A stretch of 64,000 bases of DNA from Streptococcus mitis (GTDB lineage Bacteria > Bacillota > Bacilli > Lactobacillales > Streptococcaceae): the NCBI RefSeq assembly GCF_000722765.2, contig NZ_CP028415.1, positions 1,246,501 to 1,310,500 of the forward strand, written 5' to 3'. Shown in pieces: positions 28,655-38,829 of this stretch (positions are counted from its first letter, which is position 1; every line of letters begins with the position of its first letter). The notes under the pieces are model-generated. The model searched no databases. It saw nothing but the letters and a program-made list of their open reading frames with translations, and was not told the DNA's origin. The position numbers and the translations under genes are program-made.

Positions 28655-29356
28655 TTAATTCCAGTCCTGTGTCCATTCATCCTTGATGGCATGATAAGCT
28701 GCAACAGGATCCTCCGCTTGGGTAATGGGACGTCCTACTACGATATAGTCACTGCCGATTTGATAGGCATCTGCTGGTGTCATGACGCGTTTTTGATCTC
28801 CTACTGCAGCACCTGCAGGGCGAATGCCCGGTGTCAGACAGATAAAATCTGGTTTGGTGGCCTGCTTGATGACTTGCACTTCCTGAGCCGAGCAGACAAC
28901 ACCATCTAATCCAGCTTCAGCCGTCTTCTTGGCATAATGAATCACAGACTCTTGCAGGCTGGTTTGGATATTTTGAAACTCCTGCATCTGGGCTTCTGAC
29001 GTTGATGTCAGCTGAGTTACAGCTATCAATTTTGCTTGACTTCCAAGACCTTCACGCGCAGCCTTCATCATCTCTACGCCGCCAGCAGCATGAACATTGG
29101 TCATATCCACACCAAGCTGAGACAGGACCTTCATAGCTGATTTGACTGTATTGGGAATGTCATGCAGCTTGAGATCCAAAAAGACACTGTGCCCCAAGCC
29201 TTTCAAGTATGACACAATCTCAGGACCCGTTGCGTAATAAAGCTCCATCCCTACCTTGAGATAAAGGCTTTCTTCTGCTGGGAAAAGAGCTAAAAATTCC
29301 TTGACCGCCTCAAAACTAGGAAAATCAAGAGCAATGACTGGACGATGTTCTCGCAT
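28655..29356 (-). CDS. pyrF: Orotidine 5'-phosphate decarboxylase
   Basis: A 233-residue TIM-barrel enzyme that converts OMP to UMP. The catalytic motif [16 protein letters not shown] (about 58-73) contains the Asp-Lys-Asp charge network; phosphate contacts follow in LTPGIRPAG and [14 protein letters not shown]. It is the first gene after the PyrR attenuator. Confidence 0.96.
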   Translation of the reverse strand: MREHRPVIALDFPSFEAVKEFLALFPAEESLYLKVGMELYYATGPEIVSYLKGLGHSVFLDLKLHDIPNTVKSAMKVLSQLGVDMTNVHAAGGVEMMKAAREGLGSQAKLIAVTQLTSTSEAQMQEFQNIQTSLQESVIHYAKKTAEAGLDGVVCSAQEVQVIKQATKPDFICLTPGIRPAGAAVGDQKRVMTPADAYQIGSDYIVVGRPITQAEDPVAAYHAIKDEWTQDWN

Positions 29357-29409
29357 AGGTTTCTCCTTTTACCTTTGCTAGTGAGAGAGTCTGGCCACAA
29401 GAAGCCATG

Positions 29410-29545
29410 AAAAAAGGAACCTGCCAACAGCAAGGTTCCACGAAAAATGGGTAGTCTCCACCCTTTCACCGTCTAACCTTAGCTGCCTCTCTGGACTGCT
29501 TTAAAGGTTTTTTACTATTCTATTATTTCTACTAGAACTTGTCAA
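29410..29545 (-). promoter_or_regulatory. pyrFE promoter and PyrR-type attenuator
   Basis: On the minus strand: promoter TTGACA (29540-29545), 17 bases, TAGAAT (29517-29522). The PyrR-binding loop at about 29476-29498 contains AGTCCAGAGAGGC and AAGG in consensus order. An intrinsic terminator with GGAACCT/AGGTTCC arms and a T run lies at 29410-29439. UMP-bound PyrR should favour termination. No pyrR gene lies in the window. Confidence 0.88.
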
Positions 29546-29588
29546 GTAAAAACATGGCCACTGAAGAACTACGAGAGAAAAGCTAAAC

Positions 29589-30842
29589 CTAGCGGCGCGA
29601 TGAACGTCGGGTCGTTTGGTTTTGATTGCCCTCTTCCTCCAGCTTTTTCCTTTCCTCTTCTAGTTTATTTTGCTGTTCTTCCAGTTTTTTCTTCTCTTCC
29701 TCTTTTTGTTTCTTCTCAGCTTCCTTAGCCTCTTGTTTGGCTTTTTCCTCAGCCTCCATAATTAATTTATCCGCCACAGTGTAACTGTAAATTCCAGCTT
29801 CCATGTCAATCACACTCGGTTCTGACAATTGTGGCTTAATCTTACTGTAATATGGCAGTTTCTTACTCATTTCAGATAGAGGAACCAAGACCTCGTCCGA
29901 ATCATTCATAGTCAATCGAATTAAATCTGATGTGACCTTGCTTGGGGCTAGTTCCACCTTTTGGATAGCAGATTTGAGTTCGGGGCTAATTTGAGAAAGT
30001 TCTGAGGTAAAGGTCTTGATTTGTTCGCTGTCATTAAAGAAAACTGATATATAAGTTTCTGGCAGACTCACCAAGCTCACCGAACTGGTCTCAAGCTGAC
30101 CACTTGAAAGGATTGGATAATGACTTTCTCCAGAAACATAGTAGGCCACAATATCATATTCCTTAACCTTGATTGTAAACTTGGTTGGAAATTGATAGAC
30201 AAGCTGAGCTGATTCAACCCAATAGTTAGACTTGATCTGCTCTTCATATTTTGCCTTGTCTAGCAGAAGGTTAATCGTATAATCCGAATCCTGAATGCCT
30301 GAAGCCTGTCGAATATCATCATCTGTAGTTTGCACTGTTCCCTCAACACGAATATCCTTCATGGTCGCATAAGGGCTGAGCAAGTATGCAGAGACAACCA
30401 ATAAAAGCAGACTGAGAAACAAAATCGAGATAGCCCGCCAGATATGAACTCCTGGGATTTTCGGTTTGACCGGTTTTTCCTTTACAGGCTTTTTCTCTAT
30501 TTTTTTATCCTGTTTATTCTGTTTCTTTGGCTCTTTGGATTTTGGTTCTTCTTTGGGTACTTCTTTTTTGACGTCTTCTGACTCTTCTACTTTTTCTTTA
30601 GCATCTTCCTTAGCTGATTTTGAGTCTTTTGGATTAGATTCACTCTCTTGCTCCTCGGTTGCATCTGACTTTTCAGATTTTGAAGCCATTCGAGCTTGTC
30701 TTTCCTTTTCCTTCTCCTCAGCTAGGGCCGCCTCTTCCTCAGCCTTATTTTTTAGGTATTCTTGGTTTCGTTTCTGCCATTCTGATAACTCTTTAAATTC
30801 TTCGAGGATTTCTTTGCCCTCATTTTTCTTATCTTTTGACAT
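29589..30842 (-). CDS. divIB: Cell division protein DivIB/FtsQ
   Basis: A 417-residue bitopic divisome protein. A long charged cytoplasmic tail (residues 1-135, many Lys/Glu) precedes one membrane helix (about 137-158, AISILFLSLLLLVVSAYLL). Then come a POTRA domain starting MKDIRVEGTVQTTDDDIRQASG, the beta domain, and a Lys/Glu-rich coiled tail ending RRSSRR. It partners DivIC and FtsL at the septum. It follows murG by 9 bases in murD-murG-divIB. Confidence 0.95.
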   Translation of the reverse strand: MSKDKKNEGKEILEEFKELSEWQKRNQEYLKNKAEEEAALAEEKEKERQARMASKSEKSDATEEQESESNPKDSKSAKEDAKEKVEESEDVKKEVPKEEPKSKEPKKQNKQDKKIEKKPVKEKPVKPKIPGVHIWRAISILFLSLLLLVVSAYLLSPYATMKDIRVEGTVQTTDDDIRQASGIQDSDYTINLLLDKAKYEEQIKSNYWVESAQLVYQFPTKFTIKVKEYDIVAYYVSGESHYPILSSGQLETSSVSLVSLPETYISVFFNDSEQIKTFTSELSQISPELKSAIQKVELAPSKVTSDLIRLTMNDSDEVLVPLSEMSKKLPYYSKIKPQLSEPSVIDMEAGIYSYTVADKLIMEAEEKAKQEAKEAEKKQKEEEKKKLEEQQNKLEEERKKLEEEGNQNQTTRRSSRR

Positions 30843-30851
30843 TTACTTTCC

Positions 30852-31910
30852 TTATGATAAATCTTTTTTCAACAATTGATAAAAATCTGCTAGAGATTTC
30901 AATTCCTTAGATGCCTTCATGTTAGTCTGGTAGTATTCCTTGTGACTTAGTAAGTGAGAAAGCTTCTCTTCTAAACTGTCCAAGGTCAAATCGCTTTCTT
31001 GAAGCTCTTCTGCATAGCCTTTTTTGACAAAGTAGGCTGCATTTTCAATCTGGTCTCCACGACTAGCTTCACGACCAAGTGGCACAATAATATGCAATTT
31101 TGCCATGGCCAAGAGCTCAAAAATCGTATTGGCACCACCTCGTGTCACAACAATATCAGCCAATTCCATCAAGGGTTGATAGAGATTGGTCACATAGTCA
31201 ACACGAAAAAGATTTTGGCTCAACTCGTTCAGGCTAGAATCTCCAGTTAGATTGATAATATTGTAGCGCTCTGTCAGCTCTTTCTTATGGTCTGTCACCA
31301 ATTGGTTAAAGACACGAGCACCTGCAGAACCGCCGACAAACAATACAGTTGGCAATTGGGGATTAAAGTGGGTTTGAATATCCACCAATTCATCGGGTTC
31401 TGGATTTTTTTGATCTGAAACCTTGGTCACCGCTCCCACATGCTCAACCTTAGACAAACTTGAAGCTTGCTCAAAGGTTGAATACATCTTCGTCGCAAAT
31501 TTATAAGCAATTTTATTGGCCAAGCCCATAGACAGGTCAGATTCGTGAATAAAGACAGGCACTCCTGACACACGCGCAGCGATAACAGGCGGTACTGATA
31601 CAAAGCCACCCTTTGAAAAAAGGGCCTGTGGACGAAGTCGTAACATGATAAAGAGCGACTGGACAATTCCCCAGCCAACTTTGAAAACGTCCAGCATATT
31701 TTGCCAAGAGAAATAACGACGCAATTTTCCAGTCGCAATGGAATGGAAGGTGATATCCAAACCTGACTTAAGGATTTCTTGGTGTTCGATCCCACGCTTG
31801 TCCCCGATATAGTGGACTTCCCAACCATCTTCGATGAACTTGGGCATTAACAAAAGGTTGAGGGTCACGTGTCCAACCGTCCCCCCACCTGTAAAGACAA
31901 TTTTTTTCAT
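30852..31910 (-). CDS. murG: UDP-GlcNAc:lipid I N-acetylglucosaminyltransferase
   Basis: A 352-residue GT-B enzyme that turns lipid I into lipid II on the inner face of the membrane. It starts with [20 protein letters not shown] (acceptor-binding glycine loop) and has [26 protein letters not shown] and [15 protein letters not shown] (UDP-GlcNAc site). It starts one base after murD ends. Confidence 0.96.
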   Translation of the reverse strand: MKKIVFTGGGTVGHVTLNLLLMPKFIEDGWEVHYIGDKRGIEHQEILKSGLDITFHSIATGKLRRYFSWQNMLDVFKVGWGIVQSLFIMLRLRPQALFSKGGFVSVPPVIAARVSGVPVFIHESDLSMGLANKIAYKFATKMYSTFEQASSLSKVEHVGAVTKVSDQKNPEPDELVDIQTHFNPQLPTVLFVGGSAGARVFNQLVTDHKKELTERYNIINLTGDSSLNELSQNLFRVDYVTNLYQPLMELADIVVTRGGANTIFELLAMAKLHIIVPLGREASRGDQIENAAYFVKKGYAEELQESDLTLDSLEEKLSHLLSHKEYYQTNMKASKELKSLADFYQLLKKDLS

Positions 31911-31911
31911 A

Positions 31912-33264
31912 TTATTCCTTTAACTCCGCTACTGTGTCGATAAAGAGGTCGCCACGTACTTCAAAGTTAGCATACATATCCCAGCTGGCATTGGCAGGAC
32001 TGAGAAGGACTACATCTCCTTGAGTCGCAAGTTCATAGGCCTTGCGGGTTGCATCTGCAATATCAGTCGCATCCACATAAGCGACACCAGCCTTGTCTGC
32101 TGCCCGTTTGACACGTTCTGCAGACTGACCAAGGATGACCATCTTCTTGAGTCCAGTAATATCTGGAACCAATTCGTCAAACTCATTCCCACGGTCCAAA
32201 CCACCTGCAATCAAGATGACCTTGCTGTTGTCAAATCCTGACAAGGCTTTTTGAGTTGCCAAGATATTGGTTGATTTACTATCATTATAGAATTTGACAC
32301 CCTTGATTTCATCCACAAATTGGAGACGGTGTTTGACACCACCAAAGGCTGAAAGAGTTTCTTTGATGGTTTGGTTATCCACACCACGAAGCTTGGCTAC
32401 AACAATAGTAGCAAGGGCATTTTCCACATTGTGGCTACCTGGCACCCCGATTTCATTCGCTGCCATGACTACTTCACCACGGAAGTAGAGTTGACCATCT
32501 TCCAGATAAGCTCCATCAACCTTTTCCAGTGTTGAAAATGGTACAACAGTGGCTTGTGTTTTAGTAGCCAATTCTTTTGCCAAGTCTTGGTTAAAGTTCA
32601 AGACAAGGAAATCAGCTGCTGTCATCTTGTTCTGGATATTCCACTTGGCTGCTACATATTCCTCAAATGATCCATGATAATCGATATGAGTTGGCATGAG
32701 GTTGGTAATAACCGCAATCTCAGGATGGAATTCTTGAACACCCATGAGTTGGAAAGAAGAAAGTTCCATAACAAGCGTGTCCTCATCTGACGCAGTTTGG
32801 GCCACTTGACTAGCTGGATAGCCGATATTCCCTGATAAAAGACCATGTTGACCAGCAGTAGTCAAAACTTCCCCAATCATGGTCGTTGTAGTTGTTTTTC
32901 CATTTGAACCTGTGATACCGATAATGGGCGCTTCTGAAATCAAGTAAGCCAATTCCACCTCAGTCAAGACTGGAATCCCCTTGGCCAAAGCCTTTTCAAT
33001 CATGGGATTACTGTATGGAATACCTGGATTTTTCACCATAAGGGCAAACTCTTCATCCAAGAGTTCCAAAGGATGGCCACCTGTAATGACCTTGATTCCT
33101 TCTTCCAACAAACTTTGGGCAGCTGGATTGTCCTCAAAAGGTTTGCCATCATTTACTGTCACAATGGCACCTAGCTTGTCCAACAAACGTGCTGCAGATT
33201 CACCAGACTTGGCCAAACCTAAAACAAGGACTTTCTTATTTTTAAATTGATCTATTACTTTCAT
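31912..33264 (-). CDS. murD: UDP-MurNAc-L-Ala:D-Glu ligase
   Basis: A 450-residue ATP-dependent Mur ligase that adds D-glutamate to UDP-MurNAc-L-Ala. Motifs: [16 protein letters not shown] (nucleotide-sugar domain), [18 protein letters not shown] (P-loop, about 114-130), YNDSKSTN and [20 protein letters not shown] at the C-terminus. First gene of murD-murG-divIB. Confidence 0.96.
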   Translation of the reverse strand: MKVIDQFKNKKVLVLGLAKSGESAARLLDKLGAIVTVNDGKPFEDNPAAQSLLEEGIKVITGGHPLELLDEEFALMVKNPGIPYSNPMIEKALAKGIPVLTEVELAYLISEAPIIGITGSNGKTTTTTMIGEVLTTAGQHGLLSGNIGYPASQVAQTASDEDTLVMELSSFQLMGVQEFHPEIAVITNLMPTHIDYHGSFEEYVAAKWNIQNKMTAADFLVLNFNQDLAKELATKTQATVVPFSTLEKVDGAYLEDGQLYFRGEVVMAANEIGVPGSHNVENALATIVVAKLRGVDNQTIKETLSAFGGVKHRLQFVDEIKGVKFYNDSKSTNILATQKALSGFDNSKVILIAGGLDRGNEFDELVPDITGLKKMVILGQSAERVKRAADKAGVAYVDATDIADATRKAYELATQGDVVLLSPANASWDMYANFEVRGDLFIDTVAELKE

Positions 33265-33313
33265 GTCTCAAACTCCATTTCTACTCTTACTATTTTACCA
33301 TTTTTATGGAAAT

Positions 33314-33345
33314 AAAAAAGCCACAAAGTGTGTTTGTGACTCTTT
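33314..33345 (-). terminator. Terminator upstream of murD
   Basis: GTCACAAA and TTTGTGGC arms with a T run on the minus strand. It closes the ABC operon that ends at 33520, after the RUP-like repeat. Confidence 0.7.
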
Positions 33346-33356
33346 CTTCTAACTGA

Positions 33357-33505
33357 TACTCTTCGAAAATCTCTTCAAACCACGTCAGCTTCGCCTTGCC
33401 GTATATATGGTTACTGACTTCGTCAGTTTCATCTACAACCTCAAAGCAGTGCTTTGAGCAGCCTGCGGCTAGCTTCCTAGTTTGCTTTTTGATTTTCATT
33501 GAGTA
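33357..33505. repeat. RUP-like repeat (long form)
   Basis: About 149 bases from TACTCTTCGAAAATCTC to TTTTCATTGAGTA, with the same extra inner block as the copy at 25306 (GGTTACTGACTTCGTCAG). It lies between an ABC ATPase gene and its terminator. Confidence 0.75.
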
Positions 33506-33519
33506 TGAATCTTACCATA

Positions 33520-34161
33520 TCATCTATGTGATAAATCGGTAACTCGAATAACTTGGTCCACTTGTTCCCAAATCAGAGGATTGTGGGTCGCAATAATAAT
33601 GGTTCGATTCGGATTTTTTAAAGATTCTAGGATAGAAAGTAATTCCTCAGAGTTTTTGGGGTCTAAGGAAGCGGTTGGTTCATCTGCAAGAATCAAAGGC
33701 GGATCCTTTAAAATTATCTTCGCTAGTGCAACACGTTGCGCTTCTCCTCCTGATAATTCAAATATAGGTTGCTTCAAATCCAAATAAGAGAGGTTTACAC
33801 GATTTAGAGCTTGTTTCATCAAAGAGATTTTCTCTTTTTCTTTCAACTTTTTACCAACTAAACCCAGATTGAGATTCTCTTTGACGGTTTGGCTTTCAAT
33901 TAAGCCAAAATCTTGAAATAAATATCCCAAGTAATCTCTAAAGAAAACAGAGGGTTTAATGTCTTTAAGAGAGGTGCCATCATAGATGATTTGCCCTTTA
34001 TCATATGGCTCTAATCGTCCAATCATATTCAAGAGTGTTGTCTTACCACAGCCACTTGTCCCAATTAAGGCATAAATTTTCCCACCTTCAAAATGAAGAT
34101 TCGTATCTGAAAATAGCTGACGGTTTCCAAATTTTTTAGATATATTCTTTAGTTCAATCAT
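33520..34161 (-). CDS. ABC transporter ATPase of bacteriocin-associated system
   Basis: A 213-residue ATPase of the MacB/LolD-like class. Walker A GTSGCGKTT, Q-loop YLFQDFGLIES, signature ELSGGEAQRVALAKIIL, Walker B LILADEPTASLD. It starts one base after the large permease gene ends, so the two form a transporter. Context suggests peptide antibiotic export or resistance. Confidence 0.9.
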   Translation of the reverse strand: MIELKNISKKFGNRQLFSDTNLHFEGGKIYALIGTSGCGKTTLLNMIGRLEPYDKGQIIYDGTSLKDIKPSVFFRDYLGYLFQDFGLIESQTVKENLNLGLVGKKLKEKEKISLMKQALNRVNLSYLDLKQPIFELSGGEAQRVALAKIILKDPPLILADEPTASLDPKNSEELLSILESLKNPNRTIIIATHNPLIWEQVDQVIRVTDLSHR

Positions 34162-34162
34162 C

Positions 34163-36184
34163 CTATTTTCCTTTCATAATTGTCATAGAAACACGAGATT
34201 CTTTCTGCGCTTGACGGTAAAGCGTCAGAACTGCACTAACTAGAAAGACTAATAAAGTGAGTAAGCCAATTACCCAGTCTCTACTGCGTAAAATAAAGAG
34301 ACTAGCACCAAATACAAAACTGGCAAATTGACTAACCATATACTGAGCATGTGTTTCAAAAAATCGTAAACCTGAAATTCGTTTAATCAAGATATCTCGA
34401 CGGAATTGCTCGAAATATAGAAGATTGACAGAATAAAAGAGTAATAAGGAACTGGCTATCCCCACAATAGCTCCTAAGATTAAAGTTGCTGTTTCAGTTT
34501 GCACTTCATTATAACGAGTTAGATAAACACTTCTTCCTTCTTTAAGATAAGATACTTGCTCATAAATTCCAGCTTCCTTCAAGAGAGATAAACCACTCTC
34601 ATATCCTTTGATAAAGAGTTGCTTTCCAGCATTGATAGACCAACTAGATTTGGAAATGATACTATCACCTGTAGATGTTGGAGTAAATACAACTAAAATC
34701 GGATCGGTTAAGTACTGAATAGATACTGGACTTTCACCGTTATTATAAACAAATCGCTTTTCTCCTGTTGGAAGATAGCTAACAATCGCTCTCATTTCAT
34801 ATTCTAAAGGAGCGTTTTTATCCTCACTTGATTTTCCGTAATAGTTTAAACTCTCTTCAAAAACTTTCTTAAGTTCTGCTTCCTGTGAGCGAAGAGATTT
34901 TGGTAATAAAAGTCCAAATTCCCCTTTTTGAAGATGAGCTAATTTCTGTCTAGTCTCATCATTTACAGCCACATTTTCCTTATCCAAATAACTTGGACTG
35001 ACATAGAGAACATTAGCATCTGGACTATAGGTATCCAATGTCTCTCCCTGTTCATTTTTTCCTTGTGGATTGGCAAAATGGAGCAGATTATCCTTTACAT
35101 AAAGGGCTTGTTCTTCTTCGATTGCTTCCTTGGCAAATGAATACCACTTATTCTGATTTTCTGTATCTTTTCCTCTATCACCTAAACCAAAAGAAATTTG
35201 ATAATAATCTGCTCTATCCTTCCATGCTTGTTTTGAAATTTCAAGTTCTTTCAATCGTTGGTAAGACGTCAAACCTGTCTTAACAGCGTAGCCTACTGTA
35301 AAGACAGCAACTAACTGACACAATAGGGTTAAAGCCATCAAGCGTTTAAGGGGTAATCTGCCCTTGATAACGGGAACCAATGCTTTGTAACTCAAACTCA
35401 TTAGGTAAAGGAGCATTAGTAAAATTGAAATCCCCAATAAAAACAAAAGATAAAAACTAATCCCAAAACCATAGGTAGCTAACAAGATAGGATAAAACAA
35501 ACCTTGACTAAAAAGAACGACTCCCCCACCTAGGAAGGAAAGGAGGGCTGATAGAAGGAGCCACTTGATATCAGTTGATAAAGAATGCCCCATGATTGAT
35601 AAGAGTGTCTGACCAGAAAAGAGTTTTATACCTGCTACTCTCATTTCCTTAATCCGAGTGATAATCACTAAAGCAAAGAAAGATAAGCCAAATATTGCTA
35701 AACTAATTAAAATAAGTGGATTTAGTAAAATTCGAAAAGCAAGAGAATAAGGAGGTGTCTTTCGGTCAGCAACTGCTTTATAACCCAAATCTCCTAATTT
35801 ATCGGCTAGCTTTTCTTTCGTCAAGGAGCCTGATAAAAGGAGATAACTATTTAGTGGATCACTGCGTTCACGACTTTCTTGGCTAGCTTCTTGGAATTCT
35901 TTTGGTAATGTTCCCTGACCATAAGTTGCATAAGTAAAGTGAGTTGTCCCATCCTTACTCGGCTCTACAATTCTTCTAGCTATTAAACTCTGTTCTGAGT
36001 TTGCAAAATTCTCCAATTCCTGTTCAAATACCTCACGCGTCGGCTCTTGAGTATCTTTTTTAACACGAAGTAAGGAGACGGAATCATAGCTTGCATATAA
36101 GTATTGTGGAGCACGTAAGACAATAATCCAAGCAAGGAAGAAGCTGAGAAAAAAAGTTGATAATAATATGAATAGTTTCTTCAT
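34163..36184 (-). CDS. DUF1430 / bacteriocin-associated integral membrane protein
   Basis: A 673-residue membrane protein resembling the bacteriocin-associated 7-TM permease family. One helix at the N-terminus (about 5-22), a first extracellular domain, four helices around 165-310, a large extracellular domain (about 320-560) and three C-terminal helices starting ATLILGAIVGIASSLLLFYS. The layout is FtsX-like. The ATG at 36184 follows ACAAGGAG. Partner ATPase at 33520. Function of the family is not firmly known. Confidence 0.82.
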   Translation of the reverse strand: MKKLFILLSTFFLSFFLAWIIVLRAPQYLYASYDSVSLLRVKKDTQEPTREVFEQELENFANSEQSLIARRIVEPSKDGTTHFTYATYGQGTLPKEFQEASQESRERSDPLNSYLLLSGSLTKEKLADKLGDLGYKAVADRKTPPYSLAFRILLNPLILISLAIFGLSFFALVIITRIKEMRVAGIKLFSGQTLLSIMGHSLSTDIKWLLLSALLSFLGGGVVLFSQGLFYPILLATYGFGISFYLLFLLGISILLMLLYLMSLSYKALVPVIKGRLPLKRLMALTLLCQLVAVFTVGYAVKTGLTSYQRLKELEISKQAWKDRADYYQISFGLGDRGKDTENQNKWYSFAKEAIEEEQALYVKDNLLHFANPQGKNEQGETLDTYSPDANVLYVSPSYLDKENVAVNDETRQKLAHLQKGEFGLLLPKSLRSQEAELKKVFEESLNYYGKSSEDKNAPLEYEMRAIVSYLPTGEKRFVYNNGESPVSIQYLTDPILVVFTPTSTGDSIISKSSWSINAGKQLFIKGYESGLSLLKEAGIYEQVSYLKEGRSVYLTRYNEVQTETATLILGAIVGIASSLLLFYSVNLLYFEQFRRDILIKRISGLRFFETHAQYMVSQFASFVFGASLFILRSRDWVIGLLTLLVFLVSAVLTLYRQAQKESRVSMTIMKGK

Positions 36185-36340
36185 AGTAGACTCCTTGTAT
36201 AAGAGAATAACCCTATAGAACAAAGATTTTATCTTTTATAAATTCTTAGAATTATTTTCCTAGTTTAATCCATCACACCCTGAGCACCAAGACAACAAAT
36301 TTAATTCTTTCTTATTTTGAAATCGGTTTCTTATAACTTA

Positions 36341-36369
36341 AGTATATCACTTTCTATATAATCTATCAA
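36341..36369 (-). promoter_or_regulatory. Promoter of the bacteriocin-associated ABC operon
   Basis: TTGATA (36364-36369), 17 bases, TATACT (36341-36346) on the minus strand. Confidence 0.65.
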
Positions 36370-36398
36370 CATATTTTACTAAGATATCATTAGTAATA

Positions 36399-36522
36399 GA
36401 ATTTTACAGGTCCCTTAAAAATAGATGTCAGTAACGAATTTTATTCCAGTGTTTCCCATTCATACTATCCAAGCAAAAGAGATGATGTTAACTAAAAAGC
36501 AATTCGAACTACTGTAAAATTC
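36399..36522. repeat. Possible miniature element with 11-bp inverted ends
   Basis: GAATTTTACAG (36399-36409) and its exact complement CTGTAAAATTC (36512-36522) bound a 124-base stretch without a long reading frame. Just outside, TAG on the left and CTA on the right extend the match. An 11-codon frame starting MMLTKKQF lies at 36482-36517. It looks like a small non-autonomous element or a relic; no similar copy was seen in this window. Confidence 0.35.
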
Positions 36523-36530
36523 CTAGCAAA

Positions 36531-36555
36531 AAAGAGAGCCGAAACTCTCTTTTTA
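36531..36555. terminator. Terminator after the DUF3165 gene
   Basis: AAAAAAGAGAG and CTCTCTTTTT arms around CCGAAA, overlapping the stop codon. Confidence 0.75.
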
Positions 36556-36807
36556 TCTTCTTTTACTTTTATTAACCGACATGAGGGTAATATCTCGCAA
36601 GCTAAAGTATGCTAAGAAGAGCATAGCGACTGCGATGAAGAATTCTGTCGGTAGCTGAAAGATTTGCAGGACAGACAGCATCAGCAAAATCAAAAGTGCT
36701 ACGAAAGCAAAGACGACAAGGACGATATTGACTGTCCCTTTAATACTTTCTGGTGTCGCAAATACATAGAGTAGTAATAAGAGGATTCCTATGATTAAAT
36801 AAACCAT
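36553..36807 (-). CDS. DUF3165 family small membrane protein
   Basis: An 84-residue protein with two or three hydrophobic segments and a basic end (NKSKRR). It fits the DUF3165 family found next to typA in streptococci. Function unknown. It follows typA by 19 bases and shares its transcript. Confidence 0.75.
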   Translation of the reverse strand: MVYLIIGILLLLLYVFATPESIKGTVNIVLVVFAFVALLILLMLSVLQIFQLPTEFFIAVAMLFLAYFSLRDITLMSVNKSKRR

Positions 36808-36826
36808 CTTTATCTCTTTCTAGCTC

Positions 36827-38668
36827 TTATTCAGCTGATTTTTTCTTCTTGTTAGCTTTCTCACGCTCGGCCTTGTTAAGGATTTGTTTACGCAAACGGA
36901 TAGACTCAGGCGTTACTTCCATGTACTCATCGTCGTTCAAGAACTCAAGAGACTCTTCAAGTGTCAAGATACGAGGTGTCTTGATAACAGCTGTTTGGTC
37001 CTTAGTAGCTGAACGAACGTTAGTCATTTGTTTTGCCTTAGTGATGTTAACTGTCAAGTCATTTTCACGAGAGTTTTCACCAATGATCATTCCTTCATAA
37101 ACCTCAGTACCTGGGTTGACAAAGATCGTACCACGTTCTTCGATAGACATGATTGAGTAAGTTGTAGCCTTACCAGCATCGATAGAAACAAGGGCACCAC
37201 GGTGACGTCCACCAATTTCACCTGGAATCAATGGCAAGTATTGGTCGAAGGTATGGTTCATGATACCATAACCACGAGTCATTGACAAGAACTCAGTTGA
37301 GTAACCAATCAAACCACGCGCTGGAACAAGGAAGACCAAACGAGTTTGACCATTACCAGTTGAAATCATATCCAACATTTCACCCTTACGTTCAGAAAGG
37401 CTTTGGATAACAGATCCTTGGTATTCTTCTGGAGTGTCGATTTGAACACGTTCAAATGGTTCGCATTTAACACCATCGATTTCTTTTACGATAACCTCTG
37501 GACGAGATACTTGAAGTTCATATCCCTCACGACGCATTGTTTCGATAAGGATTGACAAGTGCAATTCTCCACGACCTGAAACTGTCCATTTATCTGGTGA
37601 ATCAGTTGGGTCAACACGAAGGGAAACGTCTGTTTGCAATTCTGCCTGCAAGCGTTCTTCTACTTTACGAGAAGTCACCCATTTACCTTCTTTACCAGCA
37701 AATGGTGAGTTGTTGACCAAGAAAGTCATTTGAAGAGTTGGCTCATCGATGTGTAGGATTGGAAGAGCTTCAACTGCGTCTGTCGGAGTAATAGTTTCAC
37801 CGACAAAGATGTCTTCCATACCTGAAACAGCAATCAAGTCACCTGCTTTGGCTTCTTGGATTTCACGACGTTCCAAACCAAAGAAACCGAAGAGTTTTGT
37901 AACACGGAAGTTTTTAGTTGTGCCATCAAGTTTAGAAAGGGTAACTTGGTCCCCAACCTTAACAGTACCACGGAAGACACGACCGATACCGATACGTCCA
38001 ACGAAGTCATTGTAGTCCAAAAGTGACACTTGGAACTGCAAAGGCTCATCTGAGTTATCTACTGGAGCTGGGATATGGTCGATAATTGTGTCAAAGATTG
38101 GCGCCATAGTCGCTTCTTGGTCAGCTGGATCATCTGACAATGAAGAAGTTCCGTTGATCGCTGAAGCATACACCACTGGGAAATCAAGCTGGTCATCATC
38201 AGCCCCAAGCTCGATGAAAAGTTCCAAGACTTCGTCCACTACTTCAGCTGGACGAGCTGATGGCTTATCGATTTTATTGACAACCACGATTGGGACAAGG
38301 TCTTGTTCCAAGGCTTTTTTCAAAACGAAACGAGTCTGTGGCATGGTTCCTTCGTAGGCATCTACGACCAAGACAACACCATCAACCATTTTCATGATAC
38401 GCTCAACTTCTCCACCGAAGTCCGCGTGTCCTGGGGTGTCCATGATGTTGATACGAGTTCCGTTGTAGGCTACAGCTGTATTTTTAGCAAGGATGGTAAT
38501 TCCACGCTCTTTTTCGATATCGTTTGAGTCCATAGCACGCTCAGCCAATTCAGTACGTGCATCAAGCGTTTCTGATTGTTTCAATAATTCGTCAACGAGG
38601 GTTGTTTTACCGTGGTCAACGTGGGCGATAATCGCAATGTTACGGATATCTTCTCTTAATTTTGTCAT
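36827..38668 (-). CDS. typA: Ribosome-associated GTPase TypA/BipA
   Basis: A 613-residue translational GTPase. G1 [16 protein letters not shown]3 [15 protein letters not shown]4 NKIDKP, then beta-barrel, EF-G-like domains and the BipA-specific C-terminal domain. It binds 70S ribosomes and helps 50S assembly and stress responses. The start is the ATG at 38668 behind AGAGGAAATC; the reading frame runs seven codons further upstream without support. An extended -10 TGG-TATAAT lies upstream. Confidence 0.95.
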   Translation of the reverse strand: MTKLREDIRNIAIIAHVDHGKTTLVDELLKQSETLDARTELAERAMDSNDIEKERGITILAKNTAVAYNGTRINIMDTPGHADFGGEVERIMKMVDGVVLVVDAYEGTMPQTRFVLKKALEQDLVPIVVVNKIDKPSARPAEVVDEVLELFIELGADDDQLDFPVVYASAINGTSSLSDDPADQEATMAPIFDTIIDHIPAPVDNSDEPLQFQVSLLDYNDFVGRIGIGRVFRGTVKVGDQVTLSKLDGTTKNFRVTKLFGFFGLERREIQEAKAGDLIAVSGMEDIFVGETITPTDAVEALPILHIDEPTLQMTFLVNNSPFAGKEGKWVTSRKVEERLQAELQTDVSLRVDPTDSPDKWTVSGRGELHLSILIETMRREGYELQVSRPEVIVKEIDGVKCEPFERVQIDTPEEYQGSVIQSLSERKGEMLDMISTGNGQTRLVFLVPARGLIGYSTEFLSMTRGYGIMNHTFDQYLPLIPGEIGGRHRGALVSIDAGKATTYSIMSIEERGTIFVNPGTEVYEGMIIGENSRENDLTVNITKAKQMTNVRSATKDQTAVIKTPRILTLEESLEFLNDDEYMEVTPESIRLRKQILNKAEREKANKKKKSAE

Positions 38669-38829
38669 GATTTCCTCTATAATATTCAAAATTTATTTTC
38701 TAACTGAACGATTATACCATAATTTCAAGTAAATAACATAATCCAAGCAAGTGTAAATGTTTTCACTCTGCTTTTCTTTTCACGTCAAGCCTTTTCAAAG
38801 CAGGCGACTTATGATAAGATAGGCACAGT

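Noticed and set aside
30466..30879. 137-codon plus-strand reading frame, Ser/Phe-rich
   Set aside because: It is antisense to the Lys/Glu-rich tail of divIB; the low-complexity composition explains the open frame.
33290..33499. 69-codon minus-strand reading frame before murD
   Set aside because: It lies almost wholly inside the RUP-like repeat and a terminator, with no ribosome site or family likeness.
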